Assembly (NCBI GenBank): GCA_000469685.2
Contig: LS997564.1
Coordinates: 11,510,091 to 11,574,090 of the forward strand
Direction: 5' to 3'
DNA: 64,000 nt
Source of the DNA: Haemonchus contortus
Lineage: Eukaryota > Nematoda > Chromadorea > Rhabditida > Trichostrongylidae
Both the position numbers and the translations under genes were made by a program. Below, piece after piece: positions 13,052 to 23,923 of this stretch. Every line of letters starts with the position of its first letter. Positions within the stretch are counted from its first letter, which is position 1. The notes beneath the pieces were generated by a model. That model was not told where the DNA came from. It ran no database searches and worked only from the letters and a program-made list of their open reading frames with translations.

Positions 13052-16000
13052 GTGAGATTCAAATTACTTGCCTTACTTTTGGTTACCACGGTCAATGGAA
13101 ACAACTCCGCTACAGACGGTGTAAGACGATCCTACCATTCATTTTCAGCTATTTGATAGATTTCCAAGAAAAATATCGTCTTTGCAGCCTTTCAGCGAAA
13201 GGAACTCGAGGATCAACGATATGATCAGAGGCAAGCGGGATGATGTGCTCAAGACGTTGGATATCAATTCAGGGACAATCGATTTACTGCTTCAGGTGTC
13301 ATTTGCCCCGATTGCGAAACATAGTGGCAGATAGGAATGAGAAAGATAGCTGTAACAACACCGGCTTGATCTCGACAATTCAAGATATATTAAGCAACAA
13401 ACGTTTTAGAAACTACCGAATACCGGTTATGACAGAATAATTCCTATGGGAGATTCCCTCAACGAAGTCAACGAAAATAGCAACGTTGAAGATCAGCTCT
13501 TCCAAGGCGACATTCTCCTGACAGAGTGGGCAATAGCAATCGAACTCAGCTTTCGTGTGAGGCAAAAGCATATATTTTTAAGGACACAAGCTGAAATCGT
13601 CATCAAAGATATCGATGAACAAGTAGGAGGTTCTAATCGCACCAAGCGTCAAGCACTTGCAGATCCGACTGGAGTGAAGTTGTGGAAAACCGGAGTGAAC
13701 TATTATTTCAGCCCTTCCCTGAGTGAGAAAGAGACTTTTGGTCACTGAAACGGAAGTTATCATACATGGTGGCAAAGGGGTTTATTGCAGATTCGAAGAC
13801 TAAGAGGGCTTTCCTGATGGGAGCAGACATGTGGCAAAAATACTCGTGTATCAACTTCGTACATAATCCCTACGGTAAGTGTAATGTTTTGTGAGATCAT
13901 GTTTATCAATCAAACTTTTATACGATCTTTTTTGAAGTCTCATAGCTCCTTACGCCTATCTAGTTCCCGGACAGGGATCAAGTGGTCTAGAAAGTTTACG
14001 GGAATGAGCAATGTTCCTGCATTATATAGTCTTTTGCCGACAGAGCAGGGGCACTTTTTGGCACTATAGCAATCAATGAATGTATTGAGACTCGGATCGC
14101 GTAACATTCCATACAATTGAGTTCTACATTTCCTAGAGCATTATCAGGCAGTAGACTGAATGAGTACTCACATGTCACTAGGAAGCGGTATGGGGGCGGA
14201 GTATGTGCCGGGAGGGAACAGAGATTCAGTTACCAGGAATAATTGGGACTTTTATTAGTTATTCGCTTCTCGGTTGTTCTCAGATCACTCAATTTTTAGC
14301 AAAGGATCGCGTGAAAATCGAATATGGGCAGGGATGTTGGTCGAACTTAGGTAAAACGGGAGGAGAACAGAAAATCTCGCTAGGAGAAGGATGTGACGTG
14401 GGGCCAATTGCTGCTCATGAGATTGGTCATACTATTGGATTCTGGCACACCATGGCAAGATACGACCGCGACCAGTTCATCACCTTAAATCTTCGCAACA
14501 TCAAGGTAAAAGTTGGAAGATGGTCAAAATGTATCGAAACGAAAATTAGTAGAGCATTTGCTTGCAGGAATCCTGGCTCAGCCAGTTCGCTAAACAGACA
14601 CCACAGACAAACGACAACTTCAACTTGACCTACGACTACGGTAGCATTATGCACTACGGTGGAAGAAGGTTTGCCAGATTATCTATACTAGTTAAAAGTC
14701 TTATCAATTACCTACTCAGCTATTATATTATATATAATTGGATGGTCTACTACAGTAATAGGTGTGCACGACTTCTGTAATGCGAAATTCAGAGGAGTCT
14801 ACTTATCTCGATAGCAGCTATTTACAATGCAGGGATTGACCGAAGAAACCCGACCATGGTGCCGTTCAATACGGACTATCAAGAGACACTTGGTTCGCAC
14901 TTCATGTCTTTCATCGATTTGTCAATGATCAACGAGCTCTATGGGTGCAAAAGTAAGTCCATTGAGGCGGTGATTTTTCCAGTGAACCTTCTCATAAGAT
15001 CGAGAAGAGTAGCGAAGGAGCACTAGTCTGCATGCACAAACTACAATTCCTTAAACACTTCACAATTTTTTCCCAATCTCAGAAAGCTGTGTTGGTAAAA
15101 GATCAGCGAACTGTAAAATGGGTGGTTTCCCTAATCCACGCGACTGCTCTAAATGTGTCTGTCCTGGAGGATATGCTGGAGACCAGTGTACAGAGAGAGT
15201 AAGTGCAATCTGTTTCGAAAGGAAAACAAAGTTACAACTAAATTTTCAGCCTGATGAAGGATGCGGTAGCAAAATTGATGCAACGGAAAAGACTCTGACC
15301 GATGTTTTGGGAGATTACAGTGTACGACAGCCCCTGGAAGATTTCAAAAAGTGCAACTTCTGGATCGAGGTGCGCTAACAATTTTTATTCGAAACTTAAG
15401 ATCTGCGAATGATCGCCTTTAGTCGAATGAAGTGAGAATGCATAATTTCTCAAGAAGCGGTATATGTTCTGAATAACGCATCGAAGCATACGAATTCAGG
15501 GTCCAGCTCGGAATTCATACTGGTCGTGATTACTTAAAGCTTCTCTATTTCAGTCTCCTGAAGGAACTGAAATCATAGTGGAAATTGTAAGTCTCAAAGG
15601 CCATCAGGCTGTCGACGGTTGTGTGTTCACTGGTGTAGAAATCAAAACAAATAAAAATCAACAGCTCACTGGCTTCAGGTAAGGTTTCCTTTTTTTCCTG
15701 ATCTAACAGCAGCGTTTATGAAATGAAAATAAATTTGACACCTGCTTCTCAATTGCTCATCAGGTTCTGTGCTCCTCAAGCGGCAGGGAAAAAGCTTCGT
15801 TCGTTCACTAATCGGGTTCCAATAATAACATGGAACAAAGTTTTCAAGTCAGAAACGGTTTTACGTTTCCGTCACGGTAAATTAGTTGACCTCCAATGCA
15901 CCTACTCTGCAAAATGAACCGACTCCATTTAGTTCCGGCAGGGAAGCCTGAGCCATCTTCTCAAATAGTTCGGCCATCACCTTCTCGAACAGTTCAACCT

Positions 16001-16246
16001 TCACCTTCTCGTACAGCTCGACCATCACCTGCAGGGCTTACAACTACTACAAGGTATCCAATTGCTCCAACCAGAACCATTACATGTACCAAGAAGGTCC
16101 ATCCAAGGTAAACAGGACATTTTTTGAGCAATCTGCCTCTGTATGAGATCTTTTTTTTCAGCTGCCTTTCTCACATCAAAATGGGATTCTGTACTAATAA
16201 GCTATTAATGCATTACTGCCCTAAAGATTGTCGGATTACTTGTTGA
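13052..16246 (+). pseudogene. Astacin (M12A) zinc metalloprotease, copy A, start codon and one splice acceptor lost
   Basis: Same fourteen-exon plan as copies B and C: 13052-13120, 13188-13295, 13410-13525, 13583-13722, 13791-13874, 14300-14505, 14568-14668, about 14830-14952, 15083-15198, 15250-15369, 15554-15678, 15764-15876, 15933-16107, 16162-16246 (TGA). The protease core is still readable (HEIGHTIGFWH, Met-turn SIMHY, EGF-like, CUB, ShK). Two lesions stand out. The initiator is GTG at 13052-13054 where B and C have ATG. The exon-8 acceptor TTTGCAG is TTTACAA here, and the next AG (14831-14832) gives a frame with an immediate stop. Exon 10 is also two codons shorter than in B. The 57-nt intron at 13526-13582 is free of stops in this copy. 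Probably a pseudogene; use of a cryptic site cannot be excluded. Confidence 0.85.
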
Positions 16247-18089
16247 TGGGAGTTATTCTTGCCAATAAATCCTTAGCCTTCTTTGCCCTGTGTTTATACC
16301 ATATACAATGCTATTTGTGAATCAAAAATCTAGCCTGCTCGTAGTATCCAGGAAGATGAAAATTTTCGATATCGATTGGTACTGTTTGATAGATTCACTC
16401 ACGCATTTGATCGTTCCTCTCTGATATTACTTTCAGTATCACATTTCGCATTCCTTTCATTTCATCTGCAATGTATTATGATTCCACAGAATTGACAAAA
16501 GACCCTAATACTCTCATTCTGTTTGGTTCCCAACCATTTACGCGACCATTTAATCGATGCTTTTCAGTCTGGTAACTGTATATTTACCTTCCCAAACACA
16601 CCAATCAAATGCGCTGGAGCTCCACAGAAAGTGTGTTATTACGGTCAGGACATTGTAAGCAGACGTGGTTACCGTGACAGGATAAATGTCATCTACGCTA
16701 TCTCTTTAGCAAGGGTCAGTGTGTTTTTCAGATACAACGCCTTGCTTTTCTTGACAGTTTGTAAAAATTAGGCATGACCTGGCTTACTGGGTGAAAAGGT
16801 ACTTTGGTTTAGATCCCAGGCAACGAGCAGCTGAGAAAAACCGGTGCACCTCATCCCGGGTCTGTCGAAACTAATATGGAAACTTGGATGAGGGCATGAC
16901 TGAAAAGAAAGCAGCGCGTCAGAGAAAAAATCTCCTGACATAGGAGAATTATATCAGCAGGCCGTCTTGGGGCAGCTTACCACACCGCATATCTACTTAT
17001 TTGTCTCTATTGAATCTTCACATCTTAAGCCACCAAGGTGGATATCCATTGGCTGTTATCACTACACTACACTTGACGAGCCTCGAGTAAATTGATTTCA
17101 ACCAAGAACAATGCCAGCTTTCGTTGTTCTGTGGTACATGATTTACTATACGTTGATTTTTCAGCTTTTTGGAATAGAAGCATATTTGAAGTCGCTGAAT
17201 GCAATTGCCAAAGCAAAGAACATTGATGTACGAACGAGACATAATTTGATTGAAGTAGATACTAATAAAAAAATTGCCAAGTTCGAGTTACTTGACGAGA
17301 ACTGCGTACCGAATGGAGAAGTCTCGGAAATACCGATGAGTCTGTTCTGGAGAAAATTGGTCGAATGGCGTTGATTGGCAGATTTTGGAAGTTGAAACTT
17401 TCTTCACTCGAGAAACGAATCTTTTTTAGATACAGATTTATCTTAGGCAGGAATCTCAGAAATTATTTTTTACTAGACTGTACCTTCAGCTGTAGCTTTT
17501 CAACGCGAGGCAGCTTACTCTACCATCGCTCACGTACTGGAAATTAGCAAAGCACTTTTATTCGTCTGGTGCTGTGTGATAATTGACTGATCTTGAGGGG
17601 CTTCTAGAGTTGTTTGATCGAGTAAACTTTGAGGCTTTAGGTATTGGTCGACCTCGCTTGAATTTGTGCTAGTAATGTTATTTCAGTAATGATGTCGCGG
17701 TTCATCAAGATCCGCACGAATAGATCTTATTGAGTCCCAGAATTATTATTCTATTTAAGAATTCTTCTCCATTGAATTTGATTGATGGCACATTCAACAC
17801 ACGTGTGCGAACGCTACAACATTTAGTATTCATTGGTTCACATCGGACCACCATGTTCCACTCCCCAGGCGGTACGAGAATGTCGAGAGTTGACCGATGA
17901 AAAAGGCTGGGTTGATGTAGATCCTCTGTCATTACGAGTAAGCCTTAAATTGAAGTATTTGAATCTCCATTTTTCAAAGAGCTTCCCAACATGTTAAATA
18001 TCTTATCAGGTGCGCGACTTTTCCACTGGACATACGCTTCTTTTGTCTAGAAATTGCAGTGCGTCTTCCCCTGATTGATACATACATTC

Positions 18090-18267
18090 ATTAGGGGAAC
18101 CTCTGTTCCGCGCGTCCGTCGAAACTAGGTTTCTCCGCCAACTTAGGGCGCAACGCAACCCACTGCGATCACTGCGACGTCCACAAAGTACCGCGAGCTG
18201 ACGCGCCGCGTGCGGGCTGCGGCGTGACCTAATTTCGACAGACGCGCGGAACGAAGCGCACCTTAAT
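18090..18267. mobile_element. Short TIR element in intron 8 of sqrd copy 1
   Basis: Imperfect terminal inverted repeats of about 40 bp, with the shared core TTCCGCGCGTC and GTCGAAA/TTAGGT, enclose a GC-rich middle. The matching intron of copy 2 (42337-42432) is only 96 nt, so this is an insertion specific to the left arm. Confidence 0.7.
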
Positions 18268-18690
18268 CATTAGAGTTTCAGGGTTTCAAGCTTCATTTTC
18301 AGTCAAAGCATTTTGCAAACGTATTCGCCGCGGGAGACTGCATGAATACGAGCAATGCTAAAACAGCCGCTGCAGTTTCGAGTCATCTGAAAACGCTTGA
18401 GAAGAATCTCACAGCTGTTCTAGAAGGAAGAGAACCACCAGCACATGTGGGTTGAAAACTGGTTATTCTGTGAACACGACTGGTGATCATTCTGAATGAT
18501 TTGTTCATTCAGTACGACGGCTATGCTTCTTGCCCGTTGCTTATCAGTAGAAATAGAGCTATCCTTGCCGAATTCAGTGCGAACGGACAGCGAATGGAAA
18601 CAACACCTCTCGATCAAAGCGTACCCAGGTGAACATGGCAGAATCTTGAAACAACGGGAAGCTTCAATCAAACATCCAGATTGGCAATTC

Positions 18691-19003
18691 TAGAGTAAAG
18701 CGTTGAACTCGATCGATATCGCACAAGTCTGCGGTGAATAACTCTTTGTCGAGTTTTTACTGGTTGTGAATACCTTTTTTCAATTCAATTGTGTGCAGAT
18801 TTGCTAATTCTTTTCTTTGACTGCTGTCGTGTATTATGACGATTCTATGTCATTATGAAAGAGCTGTCTAATAGCAGCTCTACTTGGGAAATGGAGTGCT
18901 CCAACGCGAGTAGCAGCGGTGGCGCTGAGTAGCAGCGGTGGCGCTGCGGGAGCCGTCGCTGCTCACGAGCGCCGGAACGCTCAATGCTCAACGCAGTACT
19001 CTG
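18691..19003. repeat. TIR repeat in intron 10 of sqrd copy 1
   Basis: The ends read AGAGTAAAGCGTTGA and the inverted TCAACGCAGTACTCT. A similar element sits at 41636-41924 in the same intron of copy 2, so it predates the inverted duplication. Inside the left copy the unit GAGTAGCAGCGGTGGCGCT is tandemly doubled (18909-18948). A decayed relative lies near 49959-50155. Confidence 0.6.
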
Positions 19004-19372
19004 GAATACGCCCAAGGTCTTCAAAGAAGTAGATACATTCACGGCAGAAATTTAAGGACAAATTATATCTAAGGCCTTTCCGAATGCAAAATTCGTTTTC
19101 AATTTGGATCTCGCTTGAAGGCACAGTTCATGATAATTTTGGGGTACCCGGTTTCTGAAGAAAAATGACAGGTATGGCCCACAATAGTACAATGGAAAAG
19201 CAAAAAACGCGAAAAACGATGAATAAAAAAAATACAAAGCTTCAAAAAAGAAGAGAAAAGGGGGGGGGGTTGAACGAGTTACACGGCGAAAAAATAGCGG
19301 TTACGGTAATTTTCGGGCGAGTAGACGAATGCGACGCAATGTCTGCAATTCCCCACAACACGCCCGTACAGC

Positions 19373-19653
19373 TGATTTTGGCGGGGGACGGAACATTCAC
19401 CCAAAACTGGACGAACGCGGCAAACCGTGCGGCGAAATTCGTGGTGATTAAAACGGCTCTGGCGCCTATCATATGGACACAAATTTGAAGTGGGGTAGAT
19501 AAGTAGCATCAGCTGGCCCTACATAACCAATCTACTTGAAACCCGTGTCCCAATGACAGGCGCCAAAGCAGTTTTAATCATCACGAATTTTGCCAAGCGG
19601 TTGCCGCTTGCATCCGATTCTGGGTGAATGCACCCATACCCGATTTTGGCTTC
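19373..19653. repeat. Palindromic element related to the ACGTGCGTCCGAGGAT family
   Basis: Inverted arms around a centre near 19510. The left arm includes GGCGAAATTCGTGGTGATTA and the right arm TAATCATCACGAATTTTGCC. It abuts the next palindrome and shares inner blocks with it (CTGGCGCC, GAAGTGG). No coding capacity was seen. Confidence 0.6.
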
Positions 19654-19663
19654 TTGATAAATA

Positions 19664-19921
19664 GGGGGACGGGACGAACGTGCGTCCGAGGATGCGAGCG
19701 GCAACTTGCGTGGCAAAGTTCGTGATGATTTGTACAACTCTGACGCCAATTTTCGGGGTACAAATTCGATGTGGAGTAGTTTAGTAAAGTCAGATGATCC
19801 TTCTAATCTACTCAACTTCAAATTTGGGCCCAAATGACAGGCGCCAAAGTCGCTCAAATCCTTACGGACTTCGCCGCGCAATTTGCCGCGCGCATCATCG
19901 GACGCACGTTCGTCCCATACC
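19664..19921. mobile_element. Palindromic MITE with GACGAACGTGCGTCCGAGGA ends, copy 1
   Basis: The left end GACGAACGTGCGTCCGAGGA is mirrored at the right by GGACGCACGTTCGTC. Arms of over 100 bp continue through GCGCGGCAA to GGCGCC. A second copy is at 47431-47696. It lies in the last intron of sqrd copy 1 and is absent from the matching intron of copy 2. Confidence 0.75.
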
Positions 19922-20595
19922 CTCATCAATATTATTCATTCTACCGCTGATATTAAGCTGAATTATTGTGCAGAATCAATCCGGCAAGACGTTGAGAATA
20001 AATAATTAGTACAGAAAAGAGCAGAATATCAGTCGAATAGTGGGAATACAGCCGAATACTATTACCAGTATGAGGCGGTCGATTAGCTTATTGAATTTTC
20101 ACTAATGTTGCTCCAATGCGAAAGTGGTGAACGGCAATTAGATTTCGTAGTCAGCCTAGCGAGGGCGAAGGATGACCGTGCTTCACTCTCCGGCCCCTTA
20201 TTGTGCCCTACCCAGAACGTTTTCCAACTTCATTCCGGCACATATGGTATCAGAGAGGGCCCCGAATCCATAGCGTGTGCAAATCTCCAAAACCATTTTT
20301 ATCGTGAACCTTGCCTTTAAGGGTTTCAAGCTGGAAAAGTATGAGCGGCATTGTCCTACCTCACTCCCCGTTAGTGTTTCTCAATTCTCCCTTCAGTGAA
20401 ACTAACATACACTGACAATTATCAAAAAGGCCATATACGTTATTTCAATAGTAATATTCAAGGCGGTTGGCATGGTATATGAAGCGCTACCTGATGCCAT
20501 TCCTCTATTGGCGATTTCTGGTCAAGGGACGATGGAATGGACCAGCTACAATTCGGAAACTCTTGCATTTAGGGTTCGTTCCAAAAGCTAAGTAG

Positions 20596-21840
20596 TTGTA
20601 AAGTTTGCTTTAGAGCTATTTATGAATAGAATTGTATGCAAATTTTTTGACGTTTGAATCACATTAATAAATGGTTCCAATTTGACAGCAATCGTGTCAA
20701 TTCTTTTACCGTCCTTCTGAAGCAGGAAAAGAAAGTAGCGAATCAACTTCATGAACAACCGGGTCGCAAAAAATGCAAATAAATAGAAGGTGACGGTGAT
20801 AGATGGCATACAGTGAGGCTTATGAAAAAGCTGCACGAATATGGATAAAATTTATGAAAAAATCTCGCCAACGAGCATCTACCCTCATACTATGATCTAA
20901 GTACAGAGGGGGAAGAGGTTATTGTTGAGGACAAAGGAGATTGTCTGGTGAGCGGTAAAACAGTAGCCGTGAATAACTATTAGACGTCCATAGTTTCTAC
21001 TTATTTCGAGCTTGTTGTGCATTCGTGAAAAATGCGGCAGTAAATTCCTCATCGCAGAAACCCTCAAGTTGTTTTCGTAAAAAAATATAATCTGATTATC
21101 GCTTTAAAACGAACTTTGGCGGCATCATTGATAGAAGGTCACTTCTGTCCTCCTCCAAGGTCCCGTTATTCCCAAGATGAGCATCGGCCGTAACTGTCAA
21201 CCTCATTTTTATTTTTATCTTGTTGCAAAAAAAGTAGTACTGGAAAAAGAATACTCGTCGTAGACATATGCAGCTTCCTTGCCTACCGGACCAGCAAGAA
21301 CCAAACTCTGGTGCTGAAGCCTAATATGTCAGGAACTCAGCTTCAAAGCCTCTCCGAACGATTCAGACACATCTGGTTCCGATGTTTCAAAGCCTAAAAT
21401 AACGAGACGAACCTCGATTTGTCAGCCAATTGTGGTATTTTTTACTACCCGTTCTTTTTTCTCACCTTTTGTGACAATACATAAGTAAATAAATGAATAA
21501 ATAAGCAAACTAATAGTAACGCGCTAATGTCTGTGTGTTTGTGTTTGTGTGTATGTGTGAATATGTGTGTATGTGTGGTATGTGGTTTGAATCTTTATAG
21601 GGATGCCGAGGAGCTCTGGCTGTAGAACAAGCGCCAATCAATGATGCTTCAAACACACAAGATGCATCCAAAGAAAGAGATGCAACGATCGCTAGAGCTC
21701 GTACGAGATGAGCACCACCTCCGAGCAGGCTTAGGAGCGTCGCCTCATTGCATCTCAAAAGTTTCAACCCTATGAGCAGCAGAAGCGGAAAGCACTGTTT
21801 ACATGAAGCATATTCTATACAGTCTAGGTGGTGGTAAAAA
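20596..21840. other. 3' flank of sqrd copy 1; no gene seen
   Basis: Contains AT-rich 3' UTR-like sequence, then a TG-rich microsatellite (about 21525-21585). Mirrored in the right arm at about 40060-41230, including the microsatellite as its complement near 40300-40360. No supported coding region. Confidence 0.6.
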
Positions 21841-23923
21841 TTGAAAGTAGATTGAAAAACAAAAAGTAAGTTTTAATTGGATGTGCCCTGTATGCAGTTT
21901 TGGTTCAAGATTATAGATTTACGAGAACAGGCATTCTGTCCTGCACATCAGCCCGCACGAAGTCTCTCCAACCAGAACTTCTCAGTCAAAGAAGGACCGC
22001 TTAGCAATCGGGAAAAACTCTCAAACAAATAACATGACCCTTGTTGCCGAGTAGGGCGTCAATTACAGTTCGAGAGCATTCTTGGAAACTCCCTTATTAT
22101 CAGGAGCAAGCTGATTCGAGGATTGCCCTCGACATCCATAGTCACGTTTTATCGTAGGTATAATCGTGCTCACATACCTTTTGCATGTAGGTTAGTACCC
22201 CGCACCTTGGCGAATTATTAATGGAAAGTGCAAACTTCAGTAACCGAAAAGCGCAGGACAATCGGCATGTGAGGTAAGCATCGCCTTCATCGCCACCAGA
22301 GAGCCACTGTACTCTGGGTGAAAACAGCAACTGACGCTGTAAAAGATTTTGTAAGTGAGAGCGTTGCATCATATTCACTATCACAAAAACTTTCAAAACA
22401 GCGTCATGTCAACTATATAACTAATTGTTCATAATGAACGTTGAGCTACCACTACAAAAACTTTGATTTGAACAGGCGGATTATTGATATAGTATGCAAA
22501 AACACCTCCCAGCAGTCCGAGAACACCAACGATCTCCTCATGGTTGAAGAATAAAGGAAGAAGGGCAAACTTGGGGAATGCAGGACAATTCACATCGATG
22601 CAGAGTGAACATCAAAAGCACACTTTCATATGGTCGATCGATACGTACTTATTTCACGTTGGTTCTGACATTTATACTGACTATGACAATTCACTTAAAT
22701 TCTAGAATATGCTTAGAGAGAAAAAGATGCTTGCTAGGAAAGAAGCAGGTCGTAGTTAAATGACTCCACCTACACCGCTCCTCCAATCAAAAGCCAGCTA
22801 TGCTGTTTTTCAGCCTGGAGGGTGTTATCCCAAAACCCTATAGAAACCTTTCTATTTTCCTAGTCTTCAAAAACCCCAACAGGTTGCAGGTACGGTTCTC
22901 AAAAACGAATCCCGCTATGTTATCGTTAGCGGATAGCGGAAGAAACTCATAAAAATGAATTCGCCGCGCCATACCCACCCCTCAACTCTCTTTTTAGGGA
23001 TCGAACTGAAATATTTTTCAAAGTGGTTGGAGAGGGACAAGAAGAGCGATTGGAAGTGTTAACTGTGAATTAGAAAGGCTGCGCCTTCAGAAGTACTTGT
23101 ATGACGCTTCAAACTGACAGCCTTGTTCATTGCTAATTTGATAAGCCATACCACTTAACAGCTGCGAACATCTCGAGAAATCGGGTACAATATGTAGAGG
23201 GGTAGGATTTAATACAGAGAGATTGACATGTGGGAGGATCCTTACGAGGGGCATCATTTGGACGATTTATTTTCCATAAAGCTGAGAGGAGATTTGTGTT
23301 TTCTCAGTCTCGCCAAACCAAATATTGCACATCAACGACTTCTATACAGCCTGTATAAAAGCTGGGTGAGTGGCAGTGCTGAATGTCCTCATTTCATATT
23401 CTCTTATCCAGCCTCTTAATTTATGCTGTCTTCCCTACTAGTTTGTAACGCTGATCAAGGAAAACACCAATTCGAATACTTTATCCAATGCATCTCATAA
23501 GTCCTTACAATTCAAAGGCTCATTTTTCTGGCTTCATAATGTCACAATTTTCTAAGCACGCTCTCGTAATGAGGAGTAGTTGGTCGGGTTCTAGAATTTC
23601 GATCGAGTTCTGAAAGGTAATGGTATTGCAAGAGTGCTCCCCCAAAGACCGCTGAGGTAGGAGGTATCATCTCGTAGGTCCGCTGATTAGGTGGATTCAC
23701 ACCATGATAGCTCTCTAGCAGCCTGATTACTAACTTTGATCCGAAATTAGTGAGCTGCCTAATGGTCGATCATAACAGTGACTACATTCTTGTTGGATTC
23801 CAATTGTACTGTGGAGTAGGTGATACGGCTCAAATAGCCCATTCATGTAAATTTTGTACTTTTGGCATAGTGAAAAATAGTGCTTATTTCAATCCAATAT
23901 CCAACGGAAATCTGTGTTTCAGT

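Larger units (their letters stand above)
16568..20595 (+). pseudogene. Sulfide:quinone oxidoreductase copy 1, 5'-truncated (exons 6-11 only)
   Basis: Exons 16568-16714, 17165-17335, 17827-17937, 18303-18446, 18513-18628, 20463-20595 (TAG). The encoded blocks match mitochondrial SQOR: FTFPNTPIKCAGAPQK with the first active-site Cys, EKGWVDVDPL, FAAGDCMN, YDGYASCPLL with the second active-site Cys, and MPFLYWRFLVKGRWNGPA at the C terminus. Exons 1-5 are missing: upstream of the exon-6 acceptor the sequence turns directly into the 3' flank of astacin copy A (join near 16550). The donor after exon 7 reads ATGAGT at 17336, where copies 2 and 3 have GTGAGT, so normal splicing should fail. Several repeats have expanded the last intron to 1.8 kb, against 0.6 kb in copy 2. 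Confidence 0.88.

Noticed and set aside
14100..14300. Possible extra astacin exon after exon 5 (frame PYAYLVPGQGSSG, from 13948)
   Set aside because: It stops within 25 codons, and splicing from 13874 to 14300 gives the expected astacin sequence without it.
21525..21585. TG-rich run as a CRISPR-like or regulatory array
   Set aside because: It is a simple dinucleotide microsatellite, mirrored at about 40300-40360 by the palindrome; no spacers and no Cas genes, and the genome is eukaryotic.
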